A DNA stretch of 64,000 nucleotides. It comes from Trichomonas vaginalis G3 (lineage: Eukaryota; Parabasalia; Trichomonadida; Trichomonadidae). The notes below the pieces were generated by a model. It made no database searches, was not told the DNA's origin, and saw only the letters and a list, made by a program, of their open reading frames with translations. A program made the position numbers and the translations under genes. The stretch spans positions 5,799,797 through 5,863,796 of the forward strand of contig NC_067204.1 of the NCBI RefSeq assembly GCF_026262505.1, given 5' to 3'. Positions 20,565 through 30,713 of the stretch are shown one piece after another (the stretch's first letter is position 1; each line of letters starts with the position of its first letter).

Positions 20565-21170
20565 ATGGCAGTAACTGCAGAATCACTACAGAGTGGATTC
20601 GCATCCAACCAGCCTTTTGATACAGACAAGGTCGGCTCATTCATTACTGACCGCCTTTCAAAGTTTGAAAATGTTATTTTACAAAATTCGAAAAGATATG
20701 TCGAACTCTTAAACGCATGGTCCCAGCAAATAAATTCAATTGACTCAGAAATCAACGAAATATCGGGCTCTTTTGCTAAAATCAAGTCGGATGCAGGTAT
20801 GAGAGTCATGGGACCCTATTTAACAACCGGATCAAAGCCTGATCAGAAGGCAAGTGAATCAGATATCATTGATGATTCGATTATTGATTTTCCGAACTAC
20901 CCAGTTGAAATCAATATGTCAGCACTTGATCAAGTTGGACATAACTACAACGATGTTATTAGCGGACAGCAACTTCCAGCTTTAATCACTGTAATTCCAC
21001 CAGGACAACCAATGCCACGCTTCTGGAACTGCTCACAAGATTATTTCAGCCCAGAAACCTCCACAGCAGCTCGTGCATCCGACGATCAATTCGAAACTTC
21101 ATTCTCACTCTACTTCAACTTCAATCCAATTCCTCTTGCAGTTCTTGAGATGCGCAAAGCAGGAAAATAA
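20565..21170 (+). CDS. Conserved-looking protein of unknown function, 201 aa
   Basis: I do not recognise this protein. Residues about 20-75 form a predicted coiled coil (FITDRLSKFENVILQNSKRY onward), followed by a low-complexity acidic linker (about 95-110) and a C-terminal region with regular beta-like alternation (LPALITVIPPGQPMPRFWN, FETSFSLYFNFNPIPLAV). No signal peptide and no membrane segment. The base composition and codon use are those of a normal gene, and a TCATAA initiator precedes it by 13 bases. The coiled coil plus a small globular tail suggests a subunit of a larger complex; that is inference only. Confidence 0.7.
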   Translation: MAVTAESLQSGFASNQPFDTDKVGSFITDRLSKFENVILQNSKRYVELLNAWSQQINSIDSEINEISGSFAKIKSDAGMRVMGPYLTTGSKPDQKASESDIIDDSIIDFPNYPVEINMSALDQVGHNYNDVISGQQLPALITVIPPGQPMPRFWNCSQDYFSPETSTAARASDDQFETSFSLYFNFNPIPLAVLEMRKAGK

Positions 21171-22003
21171 GCAATTTTACTATCTTAGTTGTAAAATCAT
21201 TTTCATTTGGCGAACTTATTATGTTTTACATGAGAATTTTCACTTATAACATTAATTTGAGATAAATTTTTTATATTTTTGATTCGAAATCTACTTTTTA
21301 TCACCATCTATGTTAATTTGAACATCTAATACATATGACTTATGTCATCAATTCATAGTGAGCTAACTCAAATGAATATACAATATAGAAATTGTTACAT
21401 TTGAAATACAACTTCATATATCAAGCGGATAATATTCAAAACCGAATAATACGCTTGCACATTATTCTCATATAATAAAATATTCCAGCGACCATGGATA
21501 GTTCTCATATTTTGCCTTCTTGCACGAGAAATAATGAGAAAAATGGCAATTACTTATGTGTTTATTTAGTATGAACCCATACACTAAAATGACAGCCATA
21601 TAAAAGCAGGCTTTGAAGTGGTCTCATATTCATAGGTCAAAGGAAATATCCAATCAAAAAATACGAACATAATCAAGGTTTCTTCTTTAGAGAGAAATGC
21701 CAAATTATTGATATTACATCACATTTCTAATGTGGGTGTCTCGTGATTTTCAATTCGATCAAAATGTCAAGAAAATACTGAAAAGTTGAATTGTGTAAAG
21801 AAATTAATTATGCGCAAAATTCTTAATGATCATAATATACGTAGAAATCAGAAAACATAAATAAAAAAACTATGGTCACTTTTATTGAAATCAAAGGTAG
21901 TCTCACGAGAAAACTGACGGTAAAAATTCGATGAAACCAGGTGCATTGTATAGTACACATATGTGGTAAATAAATGTCGATTAGCTTTGTAAAAAATATC
22001 ACA
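21171..22003. other. Intergenic, no gene seen
   Basis: About 830 AT-rich bases before the second MULE derivative; no supported gene or repeat. Confidence 0.45.
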
Positions 22004-22686
22004 CAGTTTTTGAGAGTAGGGGTAATTTTAGATAAAAGTGACACACCCGTGAAGGGTGTGATTACCGATCGGTAATTTCGACAGTTTAGAATTTAAAATT
22101 TTTTATGGAACTGTTGCGAGTTTCATAAAGAATTTAAGGAATATAAGCAAAGATTTGAATCAAAATCTTAGACCTAAGCCGCTCGATTCGCTCGCGGCTT
22201 CCGCGAATTACAGATCAGCAAAGATTTGAATCAAAATCTTCGAACTAAGCCGATCGCTTCGCTCGCGGCTTTCTTTATTATTTTAAATTTGCATATTTCC
22301 ATCAAAAGTTCATAAGGTAAAAAATTTCGTTTATTTTTACTAAGAAAAAAAAGGTTTTTGATAATAAATTTATTTTATTTCGAAAAAGTAGCAATAATCG
22401 TAAAAGGGTATTGATAGGCTTGCTAAAGTAACTAATTTTAGCTGTCAAATACTTTTGTATTTTGAAGTAAATTAGTATAAATTTGATATTATTTTAACTC
22501 CCTTTGAAAACCTCAATTTTCCATACAGAGGGAACGGGAATAGCATCCAATATTCCCTGAGAATGGTTGCGCATTCTCAGTTCCCTCTATATTTCGAACA
22601 AAGCTCTCATCGGTCTTTTTTTTAATACTAAACGTTTTTTTTCCTGTCACTTTTAGCTAAAATTTGGGTTTGCCCAGTTTTTGAGA
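22004..22686. mobile_element. MULE-derived non-autonomous element, copy 2, with target duplication
   Basis: A near-identical, shorter version of the element at 13490-14408: it has one 120-bp unit instead of three and lacks a short stretch near the left end. It is flanked by CAGTTTTTGAGA on both sides (22004-22015 and 22675-22686), a duplication of 11-12 bp in the size range MULEs make. The element proper is 22016-22674 (659 bp). The very high identity to copy 1 implies recent spread. No coding frame. Confidence 0.9.
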
Positions 22687-24259
22687 TCTTGAAAACGGCC
22701 ATTCAAAAAGTCGAAAATTTTTCCGAGATGTTAATGGGCAAGACAGTTTTTCGACAAATAAATCGTAAACATGGGAATTAAAATAAGGCGTTATATTACA
22801 TATATGGTAAAGGATATGGATGTGAAGAGCGTTAGTAGAATGGAAAAACTTTGAAATTTTAAAAAATTTATCTGGACTAAAAAATTATTTGATTATAAAA
22901 AACATATTATATATCAATTGCTATATAGAACTATCATAACAGATTTTGGAAAAGCCGCAAATCCCCAAGCTGGAGAATTCATTAAATACTAATTATTCAG
23001 CTTTTTATCAGAAAGGAAGGTAGTGTAGTTGTTGGAAACACTATGCTCTTTTTGAATCTAAAAGGCAACTGTTCAAATCATAACATCTTTGTTTTTTTTT
23101 CTTATTCTGCCATTATTGTTTTTCCTTGTTATGATTCAAATTAAAAATATTTTAGTAAAGGTATTTTGGACATCATTTTTTCACATTGTCTCAATGCAAA
23201 TGTTTGAAAATTTTGTAGGCAATATGACAACTCTTTCAACATTTGTTCTCTTTTATTAACTCAAACAGATTTAGGATCTAATTTCATGCCTTCGAAGACA
23301 TTTAAACCATCTTCAACATAATTTATTGACAAATTGATAACAATTACTCATGAATGTCGTAGATTTAATATCCTGTCACTCAGCAACAAATTCGGGTTCA
23401 ATAACAAAGCTCAGTAAAAACTTTACAGAAATTCTCCAATTTATTTTAGTGTCTTTTTGCGTCATTACGGCTGCATTTTCTTCTGCATCTGAACGCTGTG
23501 TTTGGAAGAAGACGAAATACAGAAACTTTCAACACAAGTAATCAGATTTTCTTGTCTTTCATGTTAAAATGCTTCATCTCGCTAGGTATACGTCATTTAT
23601 TGGATGGATTGTTAGCTTTGTGTCCAAATAGCAAAAAAAAGTATTAATTTAAATTTTCGCATTTTGCATAAGTATACGCTTTAATTTATATCAAAACAGA
23701 TTTAGATAGCTTAAAACAATATAGTTTACTCATAAATACATCTTGATAATTCACTTCTTCAATTTTCATAATCTTATATCCTGACCTATATCCTCTTATA
23801 AACCATATTTCTACTGAGATCTTCTTAAAGCATCTTTTTATCCCTATCTACGCCTCGAAACCCTATTTTTCCGGCGGAATATGAATCTTCGGTCTCGCTG
23901 ATTCGATTTCTGCAGTCAGATCGTAAAAATACCACTACATAGCCTGATAATCTCAATTTAAGTTCCTTAATTTTTTTGAAAAAAAATTAAAACACCCTTA
24001 TCAAACATCATGCTCATTTTTACGAATTTCATTTTTCCTTTAAGTTTAAAATATACGCTTTTTAGCATGTTTATAATACATTTTCAATTTACATTTACAT
24101 TTTTATTTTTGAATTGTTTATTTATATTTCCGTTTGAACAATAATATTTATTGAAAATTGTGAGAGAAACGGATATAATAAAAAACACCATACAACAAAA
24201 TTCACTTTTTTCATACTTACGCGGATCACTCCTTTTCGGCCCAATATGCCGGAAATGAT
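22687..24259. other. Long AT-rich gap, no gene seen
   Basis: About 1.6 kb with no supportable gene; a 63-codon frame at 23350 has no recognisable features. No transposon ends are seen, though old decayed ones are possible. Confidence 0.4.
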
Positions 24260-24612
24260 AAAACTCTCAGATCTAGTTGCTAAGATCCAAACTCTCGACT
24301 CTCAAATCTACTTCCTCAGATCTTGTTGCTAAGATCCAAACTCTCGACTCTCAAATCTACTTCCTCAGATCTTGTTGCTAAGATCCAAACTCTCGACTCT
24401 CAAATCTACTTCCTCAGATCTTGTTGCTAAGATCCAAACTCTCGACTCTCAAATCTACTTCCTCAGATCTTGTTGCTAAGATCCAAACTCTCGACTCTCA
24501 AATCTACTTCCTCAGATCTTGTTGCTAAGATCCAAACTCTCGACTCTCAAATCTACTTCCTCAGATCTTGTTGCTAAGATCTACTTCCTCAGATCTTTTT
24601 GATAAGATCTAC
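24260..24612. repeat. Tandem 49-bp repeat with internal AGATCT hairpins
   Basis: The unit containing CTCAAATCTACTTCCTCAGA recurs at exactly 49-base steps (24301, 24350, 24399, 24448, 24497, 24546). The first unit is partly diverged and the last two are shortened. Inside each unit, GATCTT and AAGATC are inverted across the six bases GTTGCT, so every unit can form a small hairpin. Units are almost identical, implying recent amplification or homogenisation. There is no coding sense in any frame across the array. Confidence 0.9.
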
Positions 24613-25172
24613 TTTTAATGTTTAAGCACTCAGATCTCATTTTTAAAATATCTGAACCAAATTCTTACATCTGATAATTTTCATGTGTAACCAATGTTTC
24701 CCAATCCATTTGCCATACCCTACTAATCGCAAATTCATTCCCTTTAATTTTGTATTAAATTTAAATTCCAATCTTAATTTCTACATTATTTATGCTAACC
24801 CTTTAAATTTTGTTCTTATTTATTCACCCTCAGATACAAATTTATTTAGAATGTATTCCTCTGAGGTCTATATTTGTATTCGAAAATAAAATCTTTAAAA
24901 CTCTCTAAGTTATCATTTTCTCTTCAGATATCTAATATTTTTCTAATGACATAACTACTTTTGTTGCATGCTAAGATCAGTCATAATGTAAACCTCTCAA
25001 TTTTATTGTCGTGGGAAGTATCTCAATTCCTTCAAAAAAATTGAAAAACTATTTAATTTTAAAAATATAATACTTTTAATTAGTTAATTAATTGGAGATA
25101 TTTTTAAAAAATCACTTTTGATAATACTTTTGAGAACTTTAATTAAAAAAATATATTCAAAAATATCCAGGA
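24613..25172. other. Intergenic between the two repeat arrays
   Basis: About 560 AT-rich bases. A 68-codon frame at 24683 has no domain. Nothing else is recognised. Confidence 0.4.
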
Positions 25173-25486
25173 TATCAAGAGGGAATTGTTCCTTATGAGG
25201 TATATAGTTATGATGTATACCTCATAAGGAACAATTCCCTCCTTAAAACGAGAAAACTTGTTCGAAATTGTTTATCATTTCGAACAAGTTTTCTCGTTTT
25301 TAATAACAAACTAAAGGCTATGAGGCACTGATTATATATTAGTGCCTCACAGCCTTTAGTTTCTAATAGATAGCTGGGAAACTTTCTCCAAATGATAAGT
25401 TATTCAGAGAAAGTTTCCCAGCTATCAAGAGGGAATTGTTCCTTATGAGGTATATAGTTATGATGTATACCTCATAAGGAGCTTAA
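25173..25486. repeat. Phased array of five hairpins (unknown type)
   Basis: Five consecutive inverted repeats. H1: arms 25179-25204 and 25216-25241, 26 bp perfect. H2: 25245-25268 and 25277-25300, 24 bp perfect. H3: 25308-25329 and 25341-25362, 21 of 22 paired. H4: 25369-25388 and 25407-25426, 20 bp perfect. H5: an exact copy of H1 (25423-25480 equals 25173-25230, 58 bases, offset 250) with the outer right arm cut short. Centres are 25210, 25272.5, 25335, 25397.5 and 25460, that is, exactly 62.5 bases apart. H3 is a diverged copy of H1 and H4 of H2 at offset 125. About 11 of the pairs differing between H1 and H3, and about 7 between H2 and H4, are changed on both arms so that pairing is kept. 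It ends 10 bases before a small reading frame. It could be a clustered hairpin-RNA source, a cruciform-forming DNA site or part of an unknown mobile element. Confidence 0.9.
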
Positions 25487-25489
25487 AAT

Positions 25490-25714
25490 TTGGAAAATTC
25501 CCAAAATGCAGAATCAACTGATGATTTTCAATCATTAATAACGCCAATACAAGAAGATCATTTTCCTTCTGCCAACGAACTAAAACAAGGGTTTGATATT
25601 GCCCATGATGTTTTAATTAGTCCGCCACCTGAGAATCAACATCCAGAAATTGATGAAGAAGAGACACAAAAAGCAATTTATCTATTACAAAACTTAGACT
25701 TTCCTAAGAAATAA
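25490..25714 (+). CDS. Short acidic frame lacking an ATG, possibly a gene 3' remnant
   Basis: An open frame of 74 codons rich in Asp, Glu, Gln and Pro (for example SPPPENQHPEIDEEETQ), with codon use and hydrophilic composition more like a real gene than the flanking noncoding DNA. It has no ATG: the frame opens after a TAA at 25484 and its first available near-start is TTG. The hairpin array ends right at its 5' edge. The simplest reading is that this is the 3' end of a gene whose 5' part was replaced or displaced by the array; a random open frame is the alternative. No domain is recognised. Confidence 0.35.
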   Translation: MENSQNAESTDDFQSLITPIQEDHFPSANELKQGFDIAHDVLISPPPENQHPEIDEEETQKAIYLLQNLDFPKK

Positions 25715-27394
25715 AATTATTTAATTTATTCTTGTTTGTTTTTTAATTAAACATGTATATTTATTAACATTTCCTTTTTTAATACCTTTCCAACTTCTAT
25801 TAGTAACAAACACATAACTAATTTGAAGATTTAGCGTTATGAAGAAGTATCCAAGTAATAACGTCAATAATGCATTTGCGATAGGATATAATTGCACCAA
25901 AGGTTAAAACTTGTATAAAGAATGAAAAATGAAATTTAATATAATTTTTTTTTCGAAAAAAATCCATGCTTGGCTAGATTTTCATAGTTATTGAATATGC
26001 ATTACTGACATCTTGTAAAAGATGCCGATCAAGGCTTTCAAGATTGCTAAATTTCTCGATTAAAATTTACATTTTTTTTTATTTGTGTTTAATTACATTT
26101 TACAGTTTGCAGACTTACATAAAATCCGCAACATAGTGGTTATTTAATATTTGCCCCACAGTATTGTAGTTTGAAATTTACGATAAGATTATAATTGATA
26201 AAGTAAGGTTTTGTCATTAATGCATCTTATAAACTTTCATTGATAAATATGGATAGATAAGTTCTGTGTTCAAAAGTAAGCATTTTTTAAAACGCGCAAT
26301 TATATCAAGAACGACTATCATAAATTCATGAGTATCGATGATTTTCGTTTAGGATGGACTTAATCGGCTTGATTGATATACATATTTTAAAATGGCATAG
26401 CTTTGTGCATGTTATGTCAAGCATTGTGCCAAACCAATTTAAAATGAAACAAATTATTTTAAAGAAACTATATATGAACTATTCGAACACTTTATATTAA
26501 TGTAGGGAGCTATAAATTTAAATATTCTAAAAATTTATTTATTTGTTAAGAGTTCGGAACAAATTTATTATTGAATATATAGGAAATCAAATAATTATGC
26601 ATAATCGCATAAAAAAATGCTGAAACAATGAAAAGAAAAAAATAGTTGCCCAATAGAAAAAGTCGAACCCATACCCCTACCCATTGAGTTATCCTCACTT
26701 TCAAGTTTCGATCGAGAAAAAGGTATTTAATCGCGTAACTCGCACCGTTTAGTCGTATTTCGAAGTTCTATATAGTATTAAAGATTAAGTTACATTATGT
26801 ACAAAATAACTTTTTATTGTTATTTGATTTTGATAGCATTATTAGCTGAATATGAAAAATCTCGTAGAAATAATCATTTCATTCAGACATAAGTATTGGA
26901 TTGTTTCCCAACAAGCATAATAACACACGTTTCATATTATAATTTATTTCATTTCTGTACAAAATTTAGATAACGATATCAAATAAAAAAAACTGTGGCC
27001 TTTTTTTACTTCAAACTATCATGAAGTGTAACCAAATTGGGTGAGTATTCTTGCTATCAGTATGACATGAAAAAATGAACGACAAAAATTGAAGATATTG
27101 TAGTTAACTCGGATTTTTTTAATTGCAAACACATCTATAATTTGTTTAAATATCATTTATTATATCAAAATCGAAAAATTCGTTTTTGGAAATCTTTGAA
27201 TTTATGAGAAGTTCTACAAAGACACTTACAAATATAGCGTTTGCAATAAAAAGGCTCTTTAATCTTCTTCATCCTTGCTCAGAAACTTCTACTGGTTACC
27301 TTACGGGTAACCTGCAAAGCTGCTTCCAAGGCATCGGGAAAATAACGTATTTTCGTGAGACTACCTTTTTGAAATCAAATAATTTTTTTTTAGG
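25715..27394. other. Long AT-rich gap; tRNA-like fragment near 26650-26700
   Basis: About 1.7 kb without a gene. On the minus strand near 26650-26700 there is AACTCAATGGGTAGGGG followed closely by GGGTTCGACTTT, resembling tRNA A- and B-box regions but with no room for an anticodon arm. At 27293-27311 there is a short palindrome GGTTACC / GGTAACC around TTACG, just upstream of the EF-hand gene. Confidence 0.4.
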
Positions 27395-27628
27395 ATGTCA
27401 TCTACAAGGAATGCTGACGCCATTGCAGAGGTCTTCTACCGCTACGATACAAACCACACTGGTAAACTCGAGCGTGAGAAGCTCAGATCTGCTATTTTAG
27501 ACCTTAACGGCCGCCAAATTGATGATGATGAATTAAATCACATTTATGAACTCTTGGAAGGCAAGGATGGTTATATTACCCTTGACAATTTTGTTAAAGT
27601 TAACGAGCAATTCTTCAAATATTGCTAA
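27395..27628 (+). CDS. Small EF-hand protein, 77 aa
   Basis: A calmodulin-like half-molecule. The first EF-hand loop is DTNHTGKLEREK (residues about 18-29), with Asp, Asn, Thr, Lys-backbone and terminal acidic positions suitable for calcium, although the usual Glu at position 12 is shifted to position 10-11 and affinity may be low. A second, degenerate loop is seen in EGKDGYITLDNF (about 55-66). Length and layout suit a two-EF-hand regulator that needs a partner protein. It ends FKYC; the terminal Cys lacks an N-terminal glycine or CaaX context that would predict lipidation. It lies alone between two long gaps. The start is the only ATG before the first helix. Confidence 0.7.
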   Translation: MSSTRNADAIAEVFYRYDTNHTGKLEREKLRSAILDLNGRQIDDDELNHIYELLEGKDGYITLDNFVKVNEQFFKYC

Positions 27629-28441
27629 ATTTATTATTTACCATTGTAACCACGCTTATTCATTTATTTTAATAAAAACTAATACATGTGGTGTTTTTGC
27701 ATAATTGTTATTCTTACATTTTAATTCTTTTCCCTATATTGACAGATTTCTATTATTTTTTCACCTTTGATAGAATTTCAGCTGATACTACCGAACATAT
27801 TGATGTAATTTGTTATTATGTGTTACTATTATCGGATTTATTATCCGAAATACGCCCATCTGTAGCCCATCATATACCGGTATATTAGTTGATGTTAGAA
27901 TATTGTATTTTCGTATGATAATATGCCTTCTAAGTAGATATTTGATATGAAATTGATGTAATTCCCTGATAAATTGATTGATCTTTGATGATTTTTTGCT
28001 GGTTTCAAAATATCTGTTTAAGTAGATGTGAAACAGCTAACTGTGTCATATTTTAGTTAAACATGAGTATTCTCTATGAAAATATATAACAATTAGAAAT
28101 GAAAATAAACAAAAGAACATATTTCGGCAATTATTTGATAAATCCTAAAATAATATATAAAATTAAAACGATTAATAGATTTAGAATTTTCCAAAATTTT
28201 TTCATTTTATAATTTTTCATGAAAATTTCTTTGAAATTGAAGTTTGTTTTCTAAAATATGAAAAAAATTTGGAAAATTCAACAATTAAATCATCTTTATT
28301 TAGGGCCAAAAAATGAGAAATCTAAAATAAGGTCCTTTCTATATCAAAAACAAAAAATTTAATCTGATCAAGGGAAAAATTCAAATTTTTTAAGGAAAGA
28401 AGATACCAAAAAACATCAGTTAACTGTAAATAATAAATTTT
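27629..28441. other. Intergenic, no gene seen
   Basis: About 810 AT-rich bases between the EF-hand gene and the 3' end of the next minus-strand gene. Nothing recognised. Confidence 0.45.
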
Positions 28442-29737
28442 TTATACAAATTGGTATGTAGCAGCGAATCTTATAGCGCCTGCCTCCAATACATTTTCAT
28501 CAACTCCTTCAATAACAAAATTCTCATACTTATCTATCTCTGTTTCAATTGCCTTTATTTGCATTGTCTCTGCTGATATGATCGAAATCTTGATCATATT
28601 AGACGCGAGAGTGCACTTCTCGTTAATTGATAGTATTAATTGTTCGAATTTCTTCCATTTGAATCTCTCAGCTTTAACAAGTTTGACTGCATCTTCGAAG
28701 ATCTGATTAACTTCAGTGACAAAGTCTTGAAGTCCGTTCTTATCTCCTGCAGCAATCATCTGCTGAATAACAGGAAGTTCTGGTAATTTGAATGCTTCTT
28801 GAAGTTTTGTTTGTAATTCGACAGCTTCTGGATCTGGTTCTCCGACTTCTTCTTCTTCCTTCGGTGGTTCCTCAGGTTTTGGCTCTTCTGTTTTATTCTC
28901 TTCCTCTTCGCCGTTCTCTGCTTTAGGTTGCTCATCTGGTTTTGGCTCTTCTGGGTTTTCTTGGTTTTCTGCATTTTCTGGATTTTCTTGTGGTTGTTCT
29001 TCTGGCTTTGGCTCTTCAGCTGGAGGTTGCTCTTCTCCTGCCTTTTCCCCTTCTTCTATTGGCTTTGGTGCGTCTTCTGCTTGTTCGCCGGCATTTTCTT
29101 CATTTCCTTCGGCATTTGAGCTTTCACCCTTCTCTTCCTCTTCAGGACTCTTTTCTTCTGGTACTGGGTAGTGGTGGAGTGCGTAGCATGCATCTGTCGT
29201 TGGTTTTAAGTAAGCAACAATGGATTGAATTTCATGATCAGCTTTTTCTGCTGTAGCAACAGTTTCTTTGTGGCCTTCAAGAATGGATTGCATTTTTTCA
29301 AGGGAATCTTGTCTCTGTTTAAGAAAAGCATCGACTTTTTCGTTGAAATCGTTTGTTTCTTTATCAGCAATTGCAAGTTTTGCAGTTCTTTCGTGCATTT
29401 CTTTAAGCTCTTCGAGCCATTCGTTCGAACATGTTACAGATACGTTGTATTTTGTTTTCATAAGCTTTTCAAATTGTGATACATCACCAATAAGTCTACC
29501 TTCTCTAGAATAAATTGTAACTTGACCTTCTTTGATAGCATCGGATGTTATCTCAAGAGGTACAAGTACTTTTTCGTAATATTCTTGCCATTGTTCTGGT
29601 AATTTGCCATGTCTTTCGATATGAAAGCTTAAATGTTGCTCAAGATGCATTGCGAGGTAATCTGCACGTGCATAATCAATGTGCGTAAGAATACCAGCAA
29701 TAATGAGGTGATTAGCTCCGATTTTTCCCTCCTCCAT
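28442..29737 (-). CDS. Coiled-coil protein with a long Pro/Glu-rich insert, unknown function
   Basis: A 431-residue protein counted from the ATG at 29737. An in-frame ATG also exists 48 bases upstream at 29785, but a TCACTTT initiator (29767-29773) lies between the two, so a transcript starting there could only use the downstream ATG. The N-terminal 200 residues are helical, with ELKEMHERTAKLAIADKETN-type coiled coil. A block of about 120 residues (about 205-325) consists almost only of Glu, Pro, Lys, Gln, Asn and Gly in EEPKPEEQP-like repeats. The last 120 residues are again helical. No family is recognised. The order resembles cytoskeletal or axonemal linkers, but that is not evidence of function. 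Confidence 0.75.
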   Translation of the reverse strand: MEEGKIGANHLIIAGILTHIDYARADYLAMHLEQHLSFHIERHGKLPEQWQEYYEKVLVPLEITSDAIKEGQVTIYSREGRLIGDVSQFEKLMKTKYNVSVTCSNEWLEELKEMHERTAKLAIADKETNDFNEKVDAFLKQRQDSLEKMQSILEGHKETVATAEKADHEIQSIVAYLKPTTDACYALHHYPVPEEKSPEEEEKGESSNAEGNEENAGEQAEDAPKPIEEGEKAGEEQPPAEEPKPEEQPQENPENAENQENPEEPKPDEQPKAENGEEEENKTEEPKPEEPPKEEEEVGEPDPEAVELQTKLQEAFKLPELPVIQQMIAAGDKNGLQDFVTEVNQIFEDAVKLVKAERFKWKKFEQLILSINEKCTLASNMIKISIISAETMQIKAIETEIDKYENFVIEGVDENVLEAGAIRFAATYQFV

Positions 29738-29766
29738 TTTTAACAAAAATACGTTTCTATAATCAA

Positions 29767-29773
29767 AAAGTGA
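29767..29773 (-). promoter_or_regulatory. Inr that decides the start of the Pro/Glu-rich gene
   Basis: Minus-strand TCACTTT, about 30 bases before the ATG at 29737 and downstream of the ATG at 29785, so it argues for the shorter protein. Confidence 0.45.
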
Positions 29774-30059
29774 CGAATCTTGCATCTAAAAAAGTTTTCT
29801 TCAAGGGGAATTCCATTAAATAATAAGAGTCATGCTCGCACTTTCGAAAGACAAACTTCTGGTTATGTTGATTTTTCATATTCTCAGTGTATTTAAGCAA
29901 AATCCTCAAAATATTGATTTGATATTGAAGAAAAAGTCATATTTCATTATTCGAAAATAGATCTTACAACCAGATATAATCACTTTCCAATTGTTTTATG
30001 AGCCAAATACTAAAGCTATTCATAGTTTTCAAACTCACAAAAAGTGACATTCCTAGAGA

Positions 30060-30377
30060 ATGGATGCTGAAATTGAGGCTGAATTAAAGAAGATGCAGGC
30101 TGAAATGGATGAAATGAACAAAAAAGCCCAAAATCTCAAGAAAAAAGACGACACACCAGAAATCCAACTTGTTGATGGTGAAAGATTATTCGTTCAGGCT
30201 CCAAATGAGAAAGAAAAGCGTACAGGACGTGTTGTTACATATAATACAAGAGTTGTTGATTATCCATTACCTCCAGGCTGGGAAAAAACTGATAAACCAA
30301 TCCCAACAACGCTCACAACAATTCAATTGGACGGCACAGGAACTGTTTGCACAGCAAACTTTCAGAAACGCGAATAA
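30060..30377 (+). CDS. Small protein with N-terminal coiled coil, 105 aa
   Basis: Residues 1-30 form a charged helix (EIEAELKKMQAEMDEMNKKA). The rest looks globular, with a Pro-rich motif YPLPPGWEKTDKPIPTTLTT and a C-terminal beta-like stretch (IQLDGTGTVCTANF). No signal peptide or membrane segment. It lies divergently from the Pro/Glu-rich gene, with about 320 bases between the two start codons. A TCACAA initiator-like site is seen 25 bases before the ATG. I recognise no family. Confidence 0.65.
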   Translation: MDAEIEAELKKMQAEMDEMNKKAQNLKKKDDTPEIQLVDGERLFVQAPNEKEKRTGRVVTYNTRVVDYPLPPGWEKTDKPIPTTLTTIQLDGTGTVCTANFQKRE

Positions 30378-30713
30378 TTTGTTTTTTTATACATAGATAA
30401 TAAAATGTACATTTTTACATTCAATAACTCACGTTTTTAATATAATTACAGCTCAAATTTCTATGTTCATACATTCTACTATATACTATGCAATTGCTGA
30501 GTCATTTTATCGCAAAAGAAAGATGAGAATTACCAAATCATGAATCCAGCTAGAATTGAGCTCAAAAACAATAGTACTGATTGTGTTGAGAAAATATAGA
30601 ATCTCATATAAAAGAATATGCTCAATTTTCATAAAAAATAGTAATAATTTCGTAAAATACGTAGACAGTCAATCCTATATAGCAAACATATTTAAAACAA
30701 AACAAATACAAAA
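30378..30713. other. Convergent intergenic region
   Basis: About 335 bases between the 3' ends of two convergent genes. No RNA gene or repeat seen. Confidence 0.45.

Noticed and set aside
23350-23541. A 63-codon frame as a small gene
   Set aside because: No domain, no initiator, and of a length expected by chance in this composition.
24260-24612. Possible CRISPR array
   Set aside because: The 49-bp units are contiguous and nearly identical throughout; there are no unique spacers and the genome is eukaryotic.
26645-26700. tRNA-like sequence on the minus strand
   Set aside because: A- and B-box-like words are present, but they are too close together to hold an anticodon arm, and no acceptor stem pairs. 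At most a relic.
27293-27311. GGTTACC / GGTAACC hairpin as a small RNA gene
   Set aside because: A 7-bp stem alone, with no recognisable snRNA, RNase P or SRP signature around it.
28756-29513. Plus-strand and alternative minus-strand frames over the Pro/Glu-rich gene
   Set aside because: They are shadows of the biased Glu/Pro codons; their Leu/Phe/Trp-rich content is what the complement of that block would give.
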